A stretch of 64,000 nucleotides of DNA from an uncultured Eubacteriales bacterium. Its GTDB lineage: Bacteria; Bacillota; Clostridia; Oscillospirales; Acutalibacteraceae. Positions 9,162 through 18,097 of this stretch are shown one piece after another (within the stretch, counting starts at the first letter, position 1; each line of letters begins with the position of its first letter). A program made the position numbers and the translations under genes. The DNA lies in NCBI GenBank assembly GCA_948527295.1, contig CAOSWK010000002.1, positions 124,001-188,000 of the forward strand. Direction: 5' to 3'. The notes beneath the pieces were generated by a model, which did no database searches, was not told where the DNA came from, and saw nothing but the letters and a program-made list of their open reading frames with translations.

Positions 9162-11102
9162 TCAATTATTTATTGCTGTGATCATCGCCATGACTCTCTC
9201 CTTAACCTGCTCCACATCGGCATCTTCAATCTGCGCCCCAGCCATCGTTTGATGTCCGCCGCCGCCCAGCTTTTCCATCAAAGGCTGAACGTTAACATCC
9301 CCCATAGACCGGGCAGAAACATTCACCACATCGTTGTCAAAATATATAACAAAAGACGCCTTAACCCCCTGAATATCGAGCAATTCGTCCGCCGCCTGCG
9401 CCGCCGCCAACCGGATATTTTTCATGCTCCACGGAGAGACCGATATAGCGCAGCTGTTGAAGATCTCCGCCGTAGAAACCAGCTGATATTTCTCCTTATA
9501 AGTCGTTATAGTATTAGAGAAAAACCGCTTCACAGTCACAGTGCTAGCCCCTCGTTTGCGCAAAAAAGCCGCCGCTTCAAAGGTCCGAACACCCGTCTTA
9601 AGCACAAAATTCCTCGTATCCAGCATGATTCCAGAAAGCAAAGCCTCCGCCTCAACAGAAGTCAAAAAGTCCTCTCCAAAATACTGAACAAGCTCCGTAA
9701 CCATCTCCGAAGCCGAAGACGCCGAGGGTTCGTGATAAAAAACCAAAGCGCCGTCAATGTGGTTCACCATCATCCTGTGATGATCAATCACAACCGTGCG
9801 CTTACACCGCTGATAAACCGAGAAATCCTCAACAAAGCTAGGCGAATGCGTGTCCACAACAATAAGCAAGGTCTTCTCGGTAATAATATTCAAAGCCGCC
9901 GAGGACGCAATAAACACCTTCTCGTCGGTAGCCTTCTTAACAGCCTGCACGACATTCTCCGCCAGAGTGGCCGCCTCGTTCAAAACAACATAAGCATTCT
10001 TTTTCTGACCCTTAGTAATCGCGCTCCACATGCCAACGCAAGCGCCCACGCTGTCCAGATCCGAATACTTGTGCCCCATAATAAAGATCAAGTCGCTCTC
10101 CCGAACGTGCTCAAGCAGAGTGTTCGCAATCACCCTAGTGCGCACCTTGTCGAGCTTCTCGGTCTCTTTAGAAACGCCGCCAAAAAACGCAAACGTGTCC
10201 TTGTGCTTAACCACAGCCTGGTCTCCACCCCGGCCCAAAGCCATCTCCAAAGCCTTTTTAGCCCAAAGCTCACTTTCTCGCAAGTTAGCAGCACTCCTGC
10301 CCACACCAATCGAGATCGTCGCAAATTTGTTTTCATCGAGCCTAACTTTTCTTACAGACTCAAGCACCAAAAACTTCTCATCAACAAAGCCCTTAACGTA
10401 GCGCTCTTCAACAATCATCATATAAAAGGCGTCGTTGAGCTTCCTAAAAATAGCCTTAGCGTCTCTTGCCCAGTTTTGAAGCAGCTGCTCGACTCCCGCA
10501 ACAACCAAGCTGCTCTGCTCAACTTCGATGTCCCTCAAAATCTCGTCCTTATTGTCAAACATAATCAGCATAACCGTCGACCGGCTCGCCAAATACTCAA
10601 AGGTAGTCTCCTTATAGTAGGTGTCCTCAATAAAATACAGCACATTTATTTTGGGCAAAGCCACGCCGTACACCGTGAATCGCTTGCCATTATGAGAAAC
10701 ATCAACACCGTTGCGCTCAAAAATATGGCCAACCTTCTTATTATTCAAAAACTTTTCAACAGATTCACCCAAGCAATTCGAGTTCCCCGCAACCTCCGCC
10801 TTAAACGAGTCATTCGCAAAAACAATTTCGCCATTCTTGCCAATAGCCACAGCAGAAAACGGCGTCCATTCCAAAAATTTATCGCTATCCCGCTGCGCGT
10901 CGAGTAAGTCACTCATAAGCGATTCCACATATCTTTTAAAATCGAAGATTCCCCTGGCCAGCAAAAAGAACAAAACCACAACCAGAGCCAATTCCGCAAA
11001 AAATATATACTTGTTGAAGAACCAGCTAACCGCCGCCATCATGAACATCAGCAGGTTCATGATGAACACTAAAGGCGTTGTAACCCAAACTTTTTTTCTC
11101 AA
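9162..11102 (-). CDS. gdpP: Cyclic-di-AMP phosphodiesterase GdpP (DHH family)
   Basis: Hydrolyses c-di-AMP, the second messenger controlling potassium, osmolyte and wall homeostasis. The 646-residue protein has two N-terminal transmembrane segments, a PAS-like domain, a degenerate GGDEF domain and the catalytic DHH/DHHA1 pair. Catalytic-domain motifs include GHKYSDLDSVGA, VVDTHS, VIDHHRM and the DHHA1 loop GGGGHQTMAG. The TTG at 11102 follows GGGGGTG by 5 bases; another TTG six codons upstream is possible. It sits 21 bases before rplI and directly downstream of rnj. Confidence 0.93.
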   Translation of the reverse strand: MRKKVWVTTPLVFIMNLLMFMMAAVSWFFNKYIFFAELALVVVLFFLLARGIFDFKRYVESLMSDLLDAQRDSDKFLEWTPFSAVAIGKNGEIVFANDSFKAEVAGNSNCLGESVEKFLNNKKVGHIFERNGVDVSHNGKRFTVYGVALPKINVLYFIEDTYYKETTFEYLASRSTVMLIMFDNKDEILRDIEVEQSSLVVAGVEQLLQNWARDAKAIFRKLNDAFYMMIVEERYVKGFVDEKFLVLESVRKVRLDENKFATISIGVGRSAANLRESELWAKKALEMALGRGGDQAVVKHKDTFAFFGGVSKETEKLDKVRTRVIANTLLEHVRESDLIFIMGHKYSDLDSVGACVGMWSAITKGQKKNAYVVLNEAATLAENVVQAVKKATDEKVFIASSAALNIITEKTLLIVVDTHSPSFVEDFSVYQRCKRTVVIDHHRMMVNHIDGALVFYHEPSASSASEMVTELVQYFGEDFLTSVEAEALLSGIMLDTRNFVLKTGVRTFEAAAFLRKRGASTVTVKRFFSNTITTYKEKYQLVSTAEIFNSCAISVSPWSMKNIRLAAAQAADELLDIQGVKASFVIYFDNDVVNVSARSMGDVNVQPLMEKLGGGGHQTMAGAQIEDADVEQVKERVMAMITAINN

Positions 11103-11157
11103 AAAAGCACCCCCGCGCAACGTAATCGCATCAACTCATATGATAACAAATATCTAC

Positions 11158-13323
11158 TTAAATTTCCATAATTATTGGCAAAATCATCGGGCTTCTTTTC
11201 GTCTGCTCATAAAAAAACTTAGCAAGTTCGTCCTTAATCTTCGTCTTCATAATGCCCCATTCGCGCACTCCGTCTTCGTTGCAGCCTTCCAAAACTTTAA
11301 TAACCTTATTTTTCGCAGTCTCCATCAAAGGTTCCGACTCTCGCACATAAACAAACCCCCGCGAGACAATGTCCGGCCCCGAAACAATGTATCCGTTCGA
11401 GAAATCCATAGTACAAACAACAACAATCAGCCCGTCTTGAGCCAGATGCTTTCTGTCCCGCAAAACAATACTTCCAACGTCACCGACTCCAAGGCCATCC
11501 ACCAAGATTCTGCCAGCCGGCACCTTGCCCAAATACTTCAAATAATCCTCATTGACCTCGATAACGTCGCCAATATCACCAATAAAAACATTCGAATGCT
11601 TCATGCCCATGCTCTTAGCCAGCTGCGCATGATGGTGTAAGTGCTTCTGCTCGCCGTGGACAGGGATAAAGTACTTGGGCTTAACAATCCCCTGAATAAT
11701 CTTCAGCTCCTCCTGGCAGGCGTGGCCAGAAACGTGAACCTCATACATAGACTCATAAACGACCGTGCAGCCCTTCTTAAGAAGCTCGTTAACAACCGCT
11801 CCCACCATCTTCTCGTTTCCAGGAATCGGGTTCGCAGAAATAATGATAAAATCGTCCGGCCCAACCTCAACCTTCCGGTGGTCAGAGTAAGCCATCCTCG
11901 TCAAAGCAGACATCGGCTCGCCCTGGCTGCCAGTGGTCAAAAGCACCGTCTTTTCTTTAGGATACTTATTAAGCAAGTCTATATCGATAATCACCCCGTC
12001 CGGAATGTCAAGATACCCCATCTCATCGGCAATAGCCATATAGTTAATCATGCTTCGCCCCGAGAAGGCAACCTTGCGGTCATATTTGTGCGCACAATTT
12101 ATGATCTGCTGTATCCGGCCAATATTCGACGCAAACGACGCAATTATAATCCGGTTGTTTTCGGCCTGTTTAAACAGGTGCTCAAAAGACGCAATGACCT
12201 TCTGCTCCGTGATGGTGTATCCCGCGCGCTCCGCATTGGTAGAGTCCGCAAACAAAGCCAAAACTCCCTGCGATCCAATCTGCGCAAACTTGCCAAGATC
12301 CGTCATTTCGCCTTGCACAGGTGTACAGTCAATTTTAAAGTCCCCCGTATGCACAAGCGTTCCGGCCGGAGAATATATCGCAACGCCCACAGCATCAGGA
12401 ATAGAATGGTTCACATGGATAAATTCAACCTCCATGCAGCCCAACTTTATCCGATGTCCCGGCGTAACGGCATTCAGCTTAGCCTTTTTAACCAAATTAT
12501 ACTCCTTTAGCTTGCTTCCAATCAGCCCAATAGTCAGCGGCGTTGCATAAATCGGGATATTCACCTTCTTGAGCAAATAAGGAATCGCGCCAATATGGTC
12601 CTCGTGGCCATGCGTTATCACAAGACCCTTAATTTTGTCAACGTTTTTTTCGATATAAGAAAAATCCGGAATAACCAAGTCAACGCCCGGCATTTCGCCA
12701 TCCGGAAAAGTCATACCGCAGTCCAAAACAAACATGTCGCCCTCGCACTCAAACAGGGTGATGTTCTTACCAATCTCATTCAAACCGCCCAAAAACGCCA
12801 CTTTTATCGATGGCTTGTTGCTCTTCTTTTTGGAGTACCGGCCAGTCTTTTTGCCAGCAGTCTTAACGTCAGTCGCAGTAACCTCGGGCGAACCCTTACC
12901 CGTCGCCTTTTTTCTGTTATTATTAAAAGTCTGCCTTTTTTTGTTTTTGCCGGTCTGGTTTTGGTTTTGACTATTCGTACTCTGCCCCTGCGCATTAGCC
13001 AAAGCGGCCTTACCGTCAGAAGTTGCCTGCTCTTTGTTAGTGTTAGTGCTACTTTTATTCGGCCTGCCCGCGTTAGTTCTTGTTCTAGTTCTTTTTAACT
13101 TGCTACTATCTTTATTTTCCCTCTTTGCTCCATTGTCGTTACTGTTAGTGACATTCGCACTCTTACTTTCAGCATTATTACTCAAATTATCAATAATAAC
13201 CCTACCGTCCGCGCCCAGCAAAAGTTGATCCGACTGCTTATTTATGTTCCGAGACGGATGCTGCCGTTTGGGAGCTGTTGGGATAGGTCTCCTTCCAATT
13301 AAATTCTCGTTTTGATCCATCAT
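11158..13323 (-). CDS. rnj: Ribonuclease J with long basic N-terminal extension
   Basis: Endo- and 5'-exoribonuclease of the metallo-beta-lactamase/beta-CASP family, central to mRNA decay and rRNA maturation. Of 721 residues, the last 555 or so are a normal RNase J: the VAFLGGLNEIGKN start, the zinc-binding THGHEDHIGA motif, the beta-CASP domain and a C-terminal domain. The first 165 or so residues are low-complexity and rich in Asn, Lys, Arg, Ser and Thr, with no recognised fold, probably disordered and RNA- or protein-binding. The ATG at 13323 follows GGAGGT by about 10 bases; an ATG at 13341 overlaps that ribosome site and is unlikely. A long leader precedes the gene. Confidence 0.95.
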   Translation of the reverse strand: MMDQNENLIGRRPIPTAPKRQHPSRNINKQSDQLLLGADGRVIIDNLSNNAESKSANVTNSNDNGAKRENKDSSKLKRTRTRTNAGRPNKSSTNTNKEQATSDGKAALANAQGQSTNSQNQNQTGKNKKRQTFNNNRKKATGKGSPEVTATDVKTAGKKTGRYSKKKSNKPSIKVAFLGGLNEIGKNITLFECEGDMFVLDCGMTFPDGEMPGVDLVIPDFSYIEKNVDKIKGLVITHGHEDHIGAIPYLLKKVNIPIYATPLTIGLIGSKLKEYNLVKKAKLNAVTPGHRIKLGCMEVEFIHVNHSIPDAVGVAIYSPAGTLVHTGDFKIDCTPVQGEMTDLGKFAQIGSQGVLALFADSTNAERAGYTITEQKVIASFEHLFKQAENNRIIIASFASNIGRIQQIINCAHKYDRKVAFSGRSMINYMAIADEMGYLDIPDGVIIDIDLLNKYPKEKTVLLTTGSQGEPMSALTRMAYSDHRKVEVGPDDFIIISANPIPGNEKMVGAVVNELLKKGCTVVYESMYEVHVSGHACQEELKIIQGIVKPKYFIPVHGEQKHLHHHAQLAKSMGMKHSNVFIGDIGDVIEVNEDYLKYLGKVPAGRILVDGLGVGDVGSIVLRDRKHLAQDGLIVVVCTMDFSNGYIVSGPDIVSRGFVYVRESEPLMETAKNKVIKVLEGCNEDGVREWGIMKTKIKDELAKFFYEQTKRSPMILPIIMEI

Positions 13324-13554
13324 TACAAAAAATACCTCCATTAAAAATAAACATTAAATTTAAAATAAAATAAAAAATCAAATTTTTACCTTTTGGTTAT
13401 AAAAATTCTATAATAGTTAAAAAATAAATCTCCGCAGACGGTGCCGGAGAGCGCAAAAAACAAATAGCCTAAGCATTTATAATCAAAAAATAAATTAAAG
13501 TAACAGAAAATTATAACAAATCCATTACCAAAACCGACCACTAACGTTATTGTA
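13324..13554 (-). promoter_or_regulatory. Long 5' untranslated leader of rnj
   Basis: The promoter at 13,555-13,583 implies a leader of about 220 bases. It is AT-rich and holds one clear hairpin (13,429-13,450, arms TCTCCG/CGGAGA). No known riboswitch class is recognised. The stretch 13,324-13,746 has no convincing coding sequence. Confidence 0.5.
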
Positions 13555-13583
13555 ATTTTAACATTTTGCTATAAAATTGTCAA
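13555..13583 (-). promoter_or_regulatory. Promoter of rnj
   Basis: On the minus strand there is a perfect TTGACA (13,578-13,583), a 17-base spacer and TAAAAT (13,555-13,560) preceded by TGT, giving an extended -10. Confidence 0.8.
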
Positions 13584-13671
13584 GCAAAAACATATATAAT
13601 CCCTCAACGGCTACAGAATATTATTTGCAGATAATCTTTGCAATAGTCACAAACCGGGCCGCGAGCAAAAT

Positions 13672-13700
13672 TTGCATTCTTGATTTTAAGTTGATATAAT
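13672..13700 (+). promoter_or_regulatory. Promoter of rnhA
   Basis: TTGCAT (13,672-13,677), a 17-base spacer and TATAAT (13,695-13,700) with a TGA immediately before it. It diverges from the rnj promoter. Confidence 0.75.
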
Positions 13701-13746
13701 TTATGTCGCTGTGATGTTCAAGATGAAATTTAAATTTTGAAATGAG

Positions 13747-14268
13747 GTGCGTGTGCGAATTAAATGCGAATTTACGATAAATTATTTTGTGAGTTTGGCG
13801 TTTAATCGTGCAGATTGCTTGAAAAAGGTCGAAATATTTACCGATGGCGCCTGTTTGGGGAATCCTGGGCCGGGCGGCTGGGGCGCTATTTTAAGATATA
13901 ATGGGCGCGAAAAGGAGATCTCTGGCGGGGACGCTAGCACTACAAATAATCGGATGGAGCTTAGTGCCGTTATTGAGGCTTTGAGTCTGCTTAAAGAGCC
14001 CTGCTGTGTCACTTTGTGCAGCGATTCAAAATATGTTTGCGACGCTATCTCTAAGGGCTGGGCCAAAAAATGGCGTTCTAACGGCTGGAAGCGCACTGGA
14101 AATTCTCCGGCTTTAAATATAGATCTTTGGGAAAAACTGTTGCCATTGGTCGACAAGCACAGCCTCTCTATCGTCTGGGTTAAGGGCCACGCTGGGCATC
14201 CAGAAAACGAGCGCTGCGATGAATTAGCCGTCCAAGCCGCAACCAAAGCCAAATCGGCTAGTCACTAA
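13747..14268 (+). CDS. rnhA: Ribonuclease HI
   Basis: Cleaves the RNA strand of RNA-DNA hybrids. Type 1 RNase H catalytic residues are present: the Asp in [16 protein letters not shown], the Glu in NRMELSAV, the Asp in CSDSKYV, and the late Asp in ERCDELA after the GHAGHPEN loop. Starting at GTG 13747 gives 173 residues, of which the first 25 are extra relative to the family. A TTG at 13819 would give a canonical 149-residue enzyme but has no obvious ribosome site, whereas GAGGTG precedes the upstream start region. The true start is therefore uncertain. Confidence 0.92.
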   Translation: MRVRIKCEFTINYFVSLAFNRADCLKKVEIFTDGACLGNPGPGGWGAILRYNGREKEISGGDASTTNNRMELSAVIEALSLLKEPCCVTLCSDSKYVCDAISKGWAKKWRSNGWKRTGNSPALNIDLWEKLLPLVDKHSLSIVWVKGHAGHPENERCDELAVQAATKAKSASH

Positions 14269-14281
14269 GACTTGCCGGCTA

Positions 14282-14310
14282 TTGCATAAAAAGTGCCGCC
14301 GTTGTATAAT
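14282..14310 (+). promoter_or_regulatory. Promoter of the nifS-nifU pair
   Basis: TTGCAT (14,282-14,287), a 17-base spacer and TATAAT (14,305-14,310), about 37 bases before the nifS start. Confidence 0.75.
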
Positions 14311-14346
14311 ATTCTAAATGAACTAGTTTTTATGAAGGTGACCCCT

Positions 14347-15528
14347 ATGGAGAAAATTGTATATGTCGACAACGCCGCAACCACGCCGATCTTGGCACCT
14401 GTGTTGGACGCTATGTTACCGTTTTTGAAAACGCATTTTGGCAACCCTTCGAGCATTTATTCTGTTGGCCAGACGGCAAAAAAGGCAATGGAAGAGGCTC
14501 GGGCCACCATCGCTGCGTGCCTTGGCGCAACGCCTCGCGAAGTATATTTTACTTCTGGTGGCAGTGAGGCCGACAATTGGGCAATTAAAGGCGTTGCTCG
14601 TGCTATGTTAAAAAAAGGCAAGAATCATATTATCACGTCTAAATTCGAGCATCATGCGGTTTTGCACACTGTGCAGGCCCTTGAAAAAGAGGGTTTTGCG
14701 GTTACTTATTTGGACGTTCACGATGATGGAATCGTCCGGGTTGATGAGCTTGAGCGCGCAATCACGGACAAAACCGCGCTGGTTAGTATCATGTACGCTA
14801 ACAATGAGATTGGCACGATTCAGCCCATTCCCGAGATTGGCGAGGTTTGCCGCAGGCATAATGTTTTGTTTCATACCGACGCTGTGCAGGCTGTTGGGCA
14901 TCTTCGGATTGACGTGGTTGAGCAGAACATCGATTTGCTGTCCTTGTCCGCGCATAAATTCCACGGCCCTAAGGGTATTGGCGCTTTGTATGTTAAAAAT
15001 GGCGTCGTGCTGCAAAATCTGATCGAAGGCGGTGCACAAGAAAGACGTCGTCGCGCGGGGACTGAGAACGTTGCTGAGATTGTTGGAATGGCCAAAGCTT
15101 TGGAGATTGCTTGCGAAGGCATTGAGAGTCAAAACGAAAAGCTGATTGCCATGAGGGATAAGCTTATTGAAAATCTTTTGAAAATCGAACATACTCGGCT
15201 GAATGGGCATCCTAAGAAACGTCTTGCTGGGAATGTAAACGTGAGTTTTAGCGGCATTGAGGGTGAATCTCTGCTTTTAATGTTGGACGCTAACGGCATT
15301 TGTGCTTCTTCGGGCTCGGCGTGCACCTCGGGTTCGCTCGACCCTAGCCACGTCTTGCTTGCCATCGGGTTGCCGCACGAAATTGCCCATGGCTCCCTGC
15401 GGATTACCCTTAGCGAGGAAAATTCTATGGCTGACGTTGACTATATTGGGGAAGTCCTGCCGCCTATTGTTGCGAAGTTGCGGAGCATGTCTCCGTTGTG
15501 GGAAAAAATTACGCGCAAAAACGCGTGA
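14347..15528 (+). CDS. nifS: Cysteine desulfurase (NifS/IscS family)
   Basis: PLP enzyme that takes sulfur from cysteine for Fe-S cluster assembly. The 393-residue protein shows the N-terminal YVDNAATTP motif, the PLP-binding Lys in [12 protein letters not shown] (near 200), and the catalytic-Cys loop SSGSACTSG near 320. The ATG at 14347 follows AAGGTGA; the frame is open 18 codons upstream without support. It is followed after 32 bases by the scaffold gene nifU, so the two form a minimal iron-sulfur operon of the kind common in Clostridia. Confidence 0.95.
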   Translation: MEKIVYVDNAATTPILAPVLDAMLPFLKTHFGNPSSIYSVGQTAKKAMEEARATIAACLGATPREVYFTSGGSEADNWAIKGVARAMLKKGKNHIITSKFEHHAVLHTVQALEKEGFAVTYLDVHDDGIVRVDELERAITDKTALVSIMYANNEIGTIQPIPEIGEVCRRHNVLFHTDAVQAVGHLRIDVVEQNIDLLSLSAHKFHGPKGIGALYVKNGVVLQNLIEGGAQERRRRAGTENVAEIVGMAKALEIACEGIESQNEKLIAMRDKLIENLLKIEHTRLNGHPKKRLAGNVNVSFSGIEGESLLLMLDANGICASSGSACTSGSLDPSHVLLAIGLPHEIAHGSLRITLSEENSMADVDYIGEVLPPIVAKLRSMSPLWEKITRKNA

Positions 15529-15560
15529 ATTCGAGTATTAAAATAAAAGAGGTGATTGTG

Positions 15561-16004
15561 ATGGGCTACAGCGATAAAGTGATGGATCATTTTGCGAATC
15601 CGCGAAATGTTGGTGAGCTCCCGGATGCCGATGGAGTCGGTGAGGTCGGAAACCCTAAATGCGGCGACATAATGAAAATGTACATCAGGGTCGAAAATGA
15701 TGTCATAACCGATGTTAAGTTCAAGACTTTCGGGTGCGGCGCCGCTATTGCTACAAGCTCGATGGCTACTGAGCTTATAAAAGGCAAAACGATCAAAGAG
15801 GCGCTAGAACTAACAAACAAAGCCGTGATGGATGCGCTCGATGGCTTGCCGCCGGTAAAGGTGCATTGCTCGGTTTTGGCGGAACAAGCGATAAAGTCTG
15901 CCATTTCGGACTATTATACCCGCAAGGGTATCGATCCGGCACCAATTGTCGGGGATATCCCCTGTTGCGACCATGAGCACGGCAACTGTAACTGCGCAAA
16001 ATAG
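15561..16004 (+). CDS. nifU: Iron-sulfur cluster scaffold protein (NifU/IscU N-terminal type)
   Basis: A 147-residue scaffold on which Fe-S clusters are built from the sulfur supplied by the upstream desulfurase. The three conserved cluster cysteines are visible: GNPKCGD, TFGCGAAIA and VHCSVLAEQA. The start MGYSDKVMDHFANPRNVG is typical. The C-terminus carries an unusual Cys/His-rich tail (CCDHEHGNCNC), possibly an extra metal site. The ATG at 15561 follows AGAGGTGAT; the open frame reaches upstream into nifS and is ignored. A terminator follows directly. Confidence 0.95.
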   Translation: MGYSDKVMDHFANPRNVGELPDADGVGEVGNPKCGDIMKMYIRVENDVITDVKFKTFGCGAAIATSSMATELIKGKTIKEALELTNKAVMDALDGLPPVKVHCSVLAEQAIKSAISDYYTRKGIDPAPIVGDIPCCDHEHGNCNCAK

Positions 16005-16019
16005 CAGAATCAAACGTAA

Positions 16020-16057
16020 ATCCTCAACTATCCTCAAGGTAGCTGGGGATTTTTTTG
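16020..16057 (+). terminator. Rho-independent terminator after nifU
   Basis: An 11-base-pair stem with one mismatch (ATCCTCAACTA with TAGCTGGGGAT) followed by seven T residues. Confidence 0.85.
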
Positions 16058-16058
16058 C

Positions 16059-16604
16059 CTAAATTTTAGAATCGGCTTTATTTTGGCCGCTTTTAGCATT
16101 TCGAATTGGCTCGGCTTCGTTAATTTTAGAATCAGCTTTTAGCTTTTCTACGGATGGCTCTTTTTCGGTGTTTTCGACCATTTTTGTCTCGATACTTTTA
16201 GAAAACTTCGAGCTTAAACTATCGCACAAGCTCTTAACTGCCAGCCCCAATGAGGCAAAAAAGCTCAGAACATAACTAATCCCTCGCAGCTTTTCGTCCA
16301 TTCTCTCGGATTTTTCAACATCGTCTTCAAGCTTTTGGTAAGCCCGAGTAAAGCCCGCCGCTTTGTCCTTCTCTTTAAACAAACCTTTTGCTGCGTACCA
16401 AGTCGAGGCAAAAAAACTCAATCCACACCGGATTTCTCTTATTCCGTCGCAAACTTGGCCCATTTTCTGCGCGTTTTCCAAAAATTCCTTGCATATTACT
16501 TTTAATATATTTTCGTCAGTCGCGCAAACCTCGATGGAGACTGACTTTTCCGCTGTACAAAACATTATCAAAAGCGACAAAATCGCCGTGAAAACCTTTT
16601 TCAT
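16059..16604 (-). CDS. Secreted protein of unknown function with internal duplication
   Basis: No family recognised. The 181-residue protein begins with a signal peptide (MKKVFTAILSLLIMF, likely cut after residue 20-28). The mature part contains two related segments: GIREIRCGLSFFASTWYAAKGL (first Gly near 55) and LRGISYVLSFFASLGLAVKSL (near 106). Each is amphipathic or hydrophobic and followed by charged residues. The tail is Lys/Glu-rich and repeats a KADSKI motif. A good ribosome site (AAGAAGGA) supports the start. It stands alone between nifU and alr, both of which point elsewhere. Confidence 0.65.
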   Translation of the reverse strand: MKKVFTAILSLLIMFCTAEKSVSIEVCATDENILKVICKEFLENAQKMGQVCDGIREIRCGLSFFASTWYAAKGLFKEKDKAAGFTRAYQKLEDDVEKSERMDEKLRGISYVLSFFASLGLAVKSLCDSLSSKFSKSIETKMVENTEKEPSVEKLKADSKINEAEPIRNAKSGQNKADSKI

Positions 16605-16701
16605 AATATTCCTTCTTCAATCTAATTTAACAGCCCCTGTGTTTGCGAAAAATCCCGCCATTTCCCAATTCATTGCCTCTATAAAAGCTCAAATTTTCAT
16701 T

Positions 16702-17904
16702 TTATTCAAAAATATCTTTTGGGCACAAATAATTCAGCTGCCCGATTCTTTCGCCATTTTTTATATAAACCCTCGGAATCCGCTTGCTTATCAGGCACAA
16801 AATCTCATAATTAATTGTCTTCGCAAGGCCAGAGAGCTCCTCCACCCGGATTTCTGCACCATTATCTTTGCCAAAAACTGTGACTACTGTGTTCTCCGTC
16901 ACATCTTCGATGTCCGTAGCGTCCAACATGGTCTGATCCATGCAGATGCGGCCTATGACGGGAGCCTTTTTGCCATTAACCAGCATGCTTGCCTTTCCGG
17001 ACAAAATCCGCAAATATCCGTCGGCGTAACCTATCGGCACAGTGGCGATTTTCGTCTTTTTTTTCGTCACAAAAGTTCCGCCATAGCTCACAGCAGTGCC
17101 CTTTGGCACGGTTTTAACCTGAGAGATAACCGTCTTCAAGCTCATTGCCGGGCGCAGATCCAGCTTATTTTGCACGTAAGTTGAGGGAAAAAGACCATAC
17201 AAAATTATCCCAGCCCTCACCATGTCTAGGTTTGCCTGCGGATAATTCAAAATCCCGCCGCTATTGCTGCAATGTCTAATTTTTATGTCAATGCCACTCT
17301 CTTTTAGCGCCTTGCAGACGTCCTTAAACGCCGTGAATTGCCGATTCGTTGCGTCAATCGACTCTCCGTCTTCGTCTGCAACCGCAAAATGTGTGAAAAT
17401 TCCCTCTGTAACAAGGTTCTTAAGCTTGCAAACTCTTTGCAGCACTTTAATTGTGCCCGAATTTTTCGTCTTACCGTTAAAGACAAACCCGATGCGGCTC
17501 ATTCCTGTGTCAATTTTTAAGTGTACCTTAACCTTAACGCCCGACTTTATCGCATTCTTAGAGAGTTCCTTTGCGTAATCTTCCGAGAAAACCGCCTGCG
17601 AGATGTTTAACCGAGAAAGCTCATACGCCATATTTGCCGGTGTGTAGCCCAAAATCAGTATCGGCTTTTTTATCCCGCCGTTTCGCAGCTGAAACGCTTC
17701 CTCTAAATTCGAAACAGCAAACCAGTCCGCGCCCAGCCTTTCGTATTCCGTGGCCAACGCAACCGCTCCGTGCCCGTACGCATCGGCCTTTATTACGCAC
17801 ATTAGCATGGATTTCTTCGAGATACTGCTTCGTATCTGCAAATAATTGTGCTTTATCATGTCCAAGTCTATCTGCGCCCACGTTCTCTTCAAAAAATGGT
17901 CCAT
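16702..17904 (-). CDS. alr: Alanine racemase
   Basis: PLP enzyme that interconverts L- and D-alanine, supplying D-Ala for peptidoglycan. The 400-residue protein has the PLP-lysine motif VIKADAYGHGA near residue 40, the GYADGY motif and the second catalytic tyrosine in AVSYGGTF. The PLP-phosphate region HCSNSGGI is present. The ATG follows AGGAGG by 11 bases. It is monocistronic, with its own promoter upstream, divergent from glyA. Confidence 0.96.
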   Translation of the reverse strand: MDHFLKRTWAQIDLDMIKHNYLQIRSSISKKSMLMCVIKADAYGHGAVALATEYERLGADWFAVSNLEEAFQLRNGGIKKPILILGYTPANMAYELSRLNISQAVFSEDYAKELSKNAIKSGVKVKVHLKIDTGMSRIGFVFNGKTKNSGTIKVLQRVCKLKNLVTEGIFTHFAVADEDGESIDATNRQFTAFKDVCKALKESGIDIKIRHCSNSGGILNYPQANLDMVRAGIILYGLFPSTYVQNKLDLRPAMSLKTVISQVKTVPKGTAVSYGGTFVTKKKTKIATVPIGYADGYLRILSGKASMLVNGKKAPVIGRICMDQTMLDATDIEDVTENTVVTVFGKDNGAEIRVEELSGLAKTINYEILCLISKRIPRVYIKNGERIGQLNYLCPKDIFE

Positions 17905-17936
17905 AAAACAGCATTCCTCCTAATTTTATTACATTT

Positions 17937-17964
17937 ATTATAATCTAAAATCCAGTATATTCAA
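17937..17964 (-). promoter_or_regulatory. Promoter of alr
   Basis: On the minus strand: TTGAAT (17,959-17,964), a 16-base spacer and TATAAT (17,937-17,942). Confidence 0.65.
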
Positions 17965-18025
17965 AATTTTTGTTTTTGCCACGTCCACAAAAAGCGCCCC
18001 CTTGCCATTTTAGAAATTTATTTTG

Positions 18026-18054
18026 TTGATATCGAAAATTAAATGTTTTATAAT
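18026..18054 (+). promoter_or_regulatory. Promoter of glyA
   Basis: TTGATA (18,026-18,031), a 17-base spacer and TATAAT (18,049-18,054), about 44 bases before the glyA ATG. Confidence 0.75.
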
Positions 18055-18097
18055 ACTCTTAATCTCGCCTATTTTTTGAAATTGGAGCTGTTAATTT

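Noticed and set aside
9135..10907. Plus-strand open frame of 590 codons
   Set aside because: Lies entirely antisense to gdpP and rplI, is His/Asn/Arg-rich with no family motifs, and has no ribosome site. It is a shadow of strong codon bias on the other strand.
11641..12510. Plus-strand frame of 289 codons
   Set aside because: Antisense to the conserved RNase J core, with no motifs.
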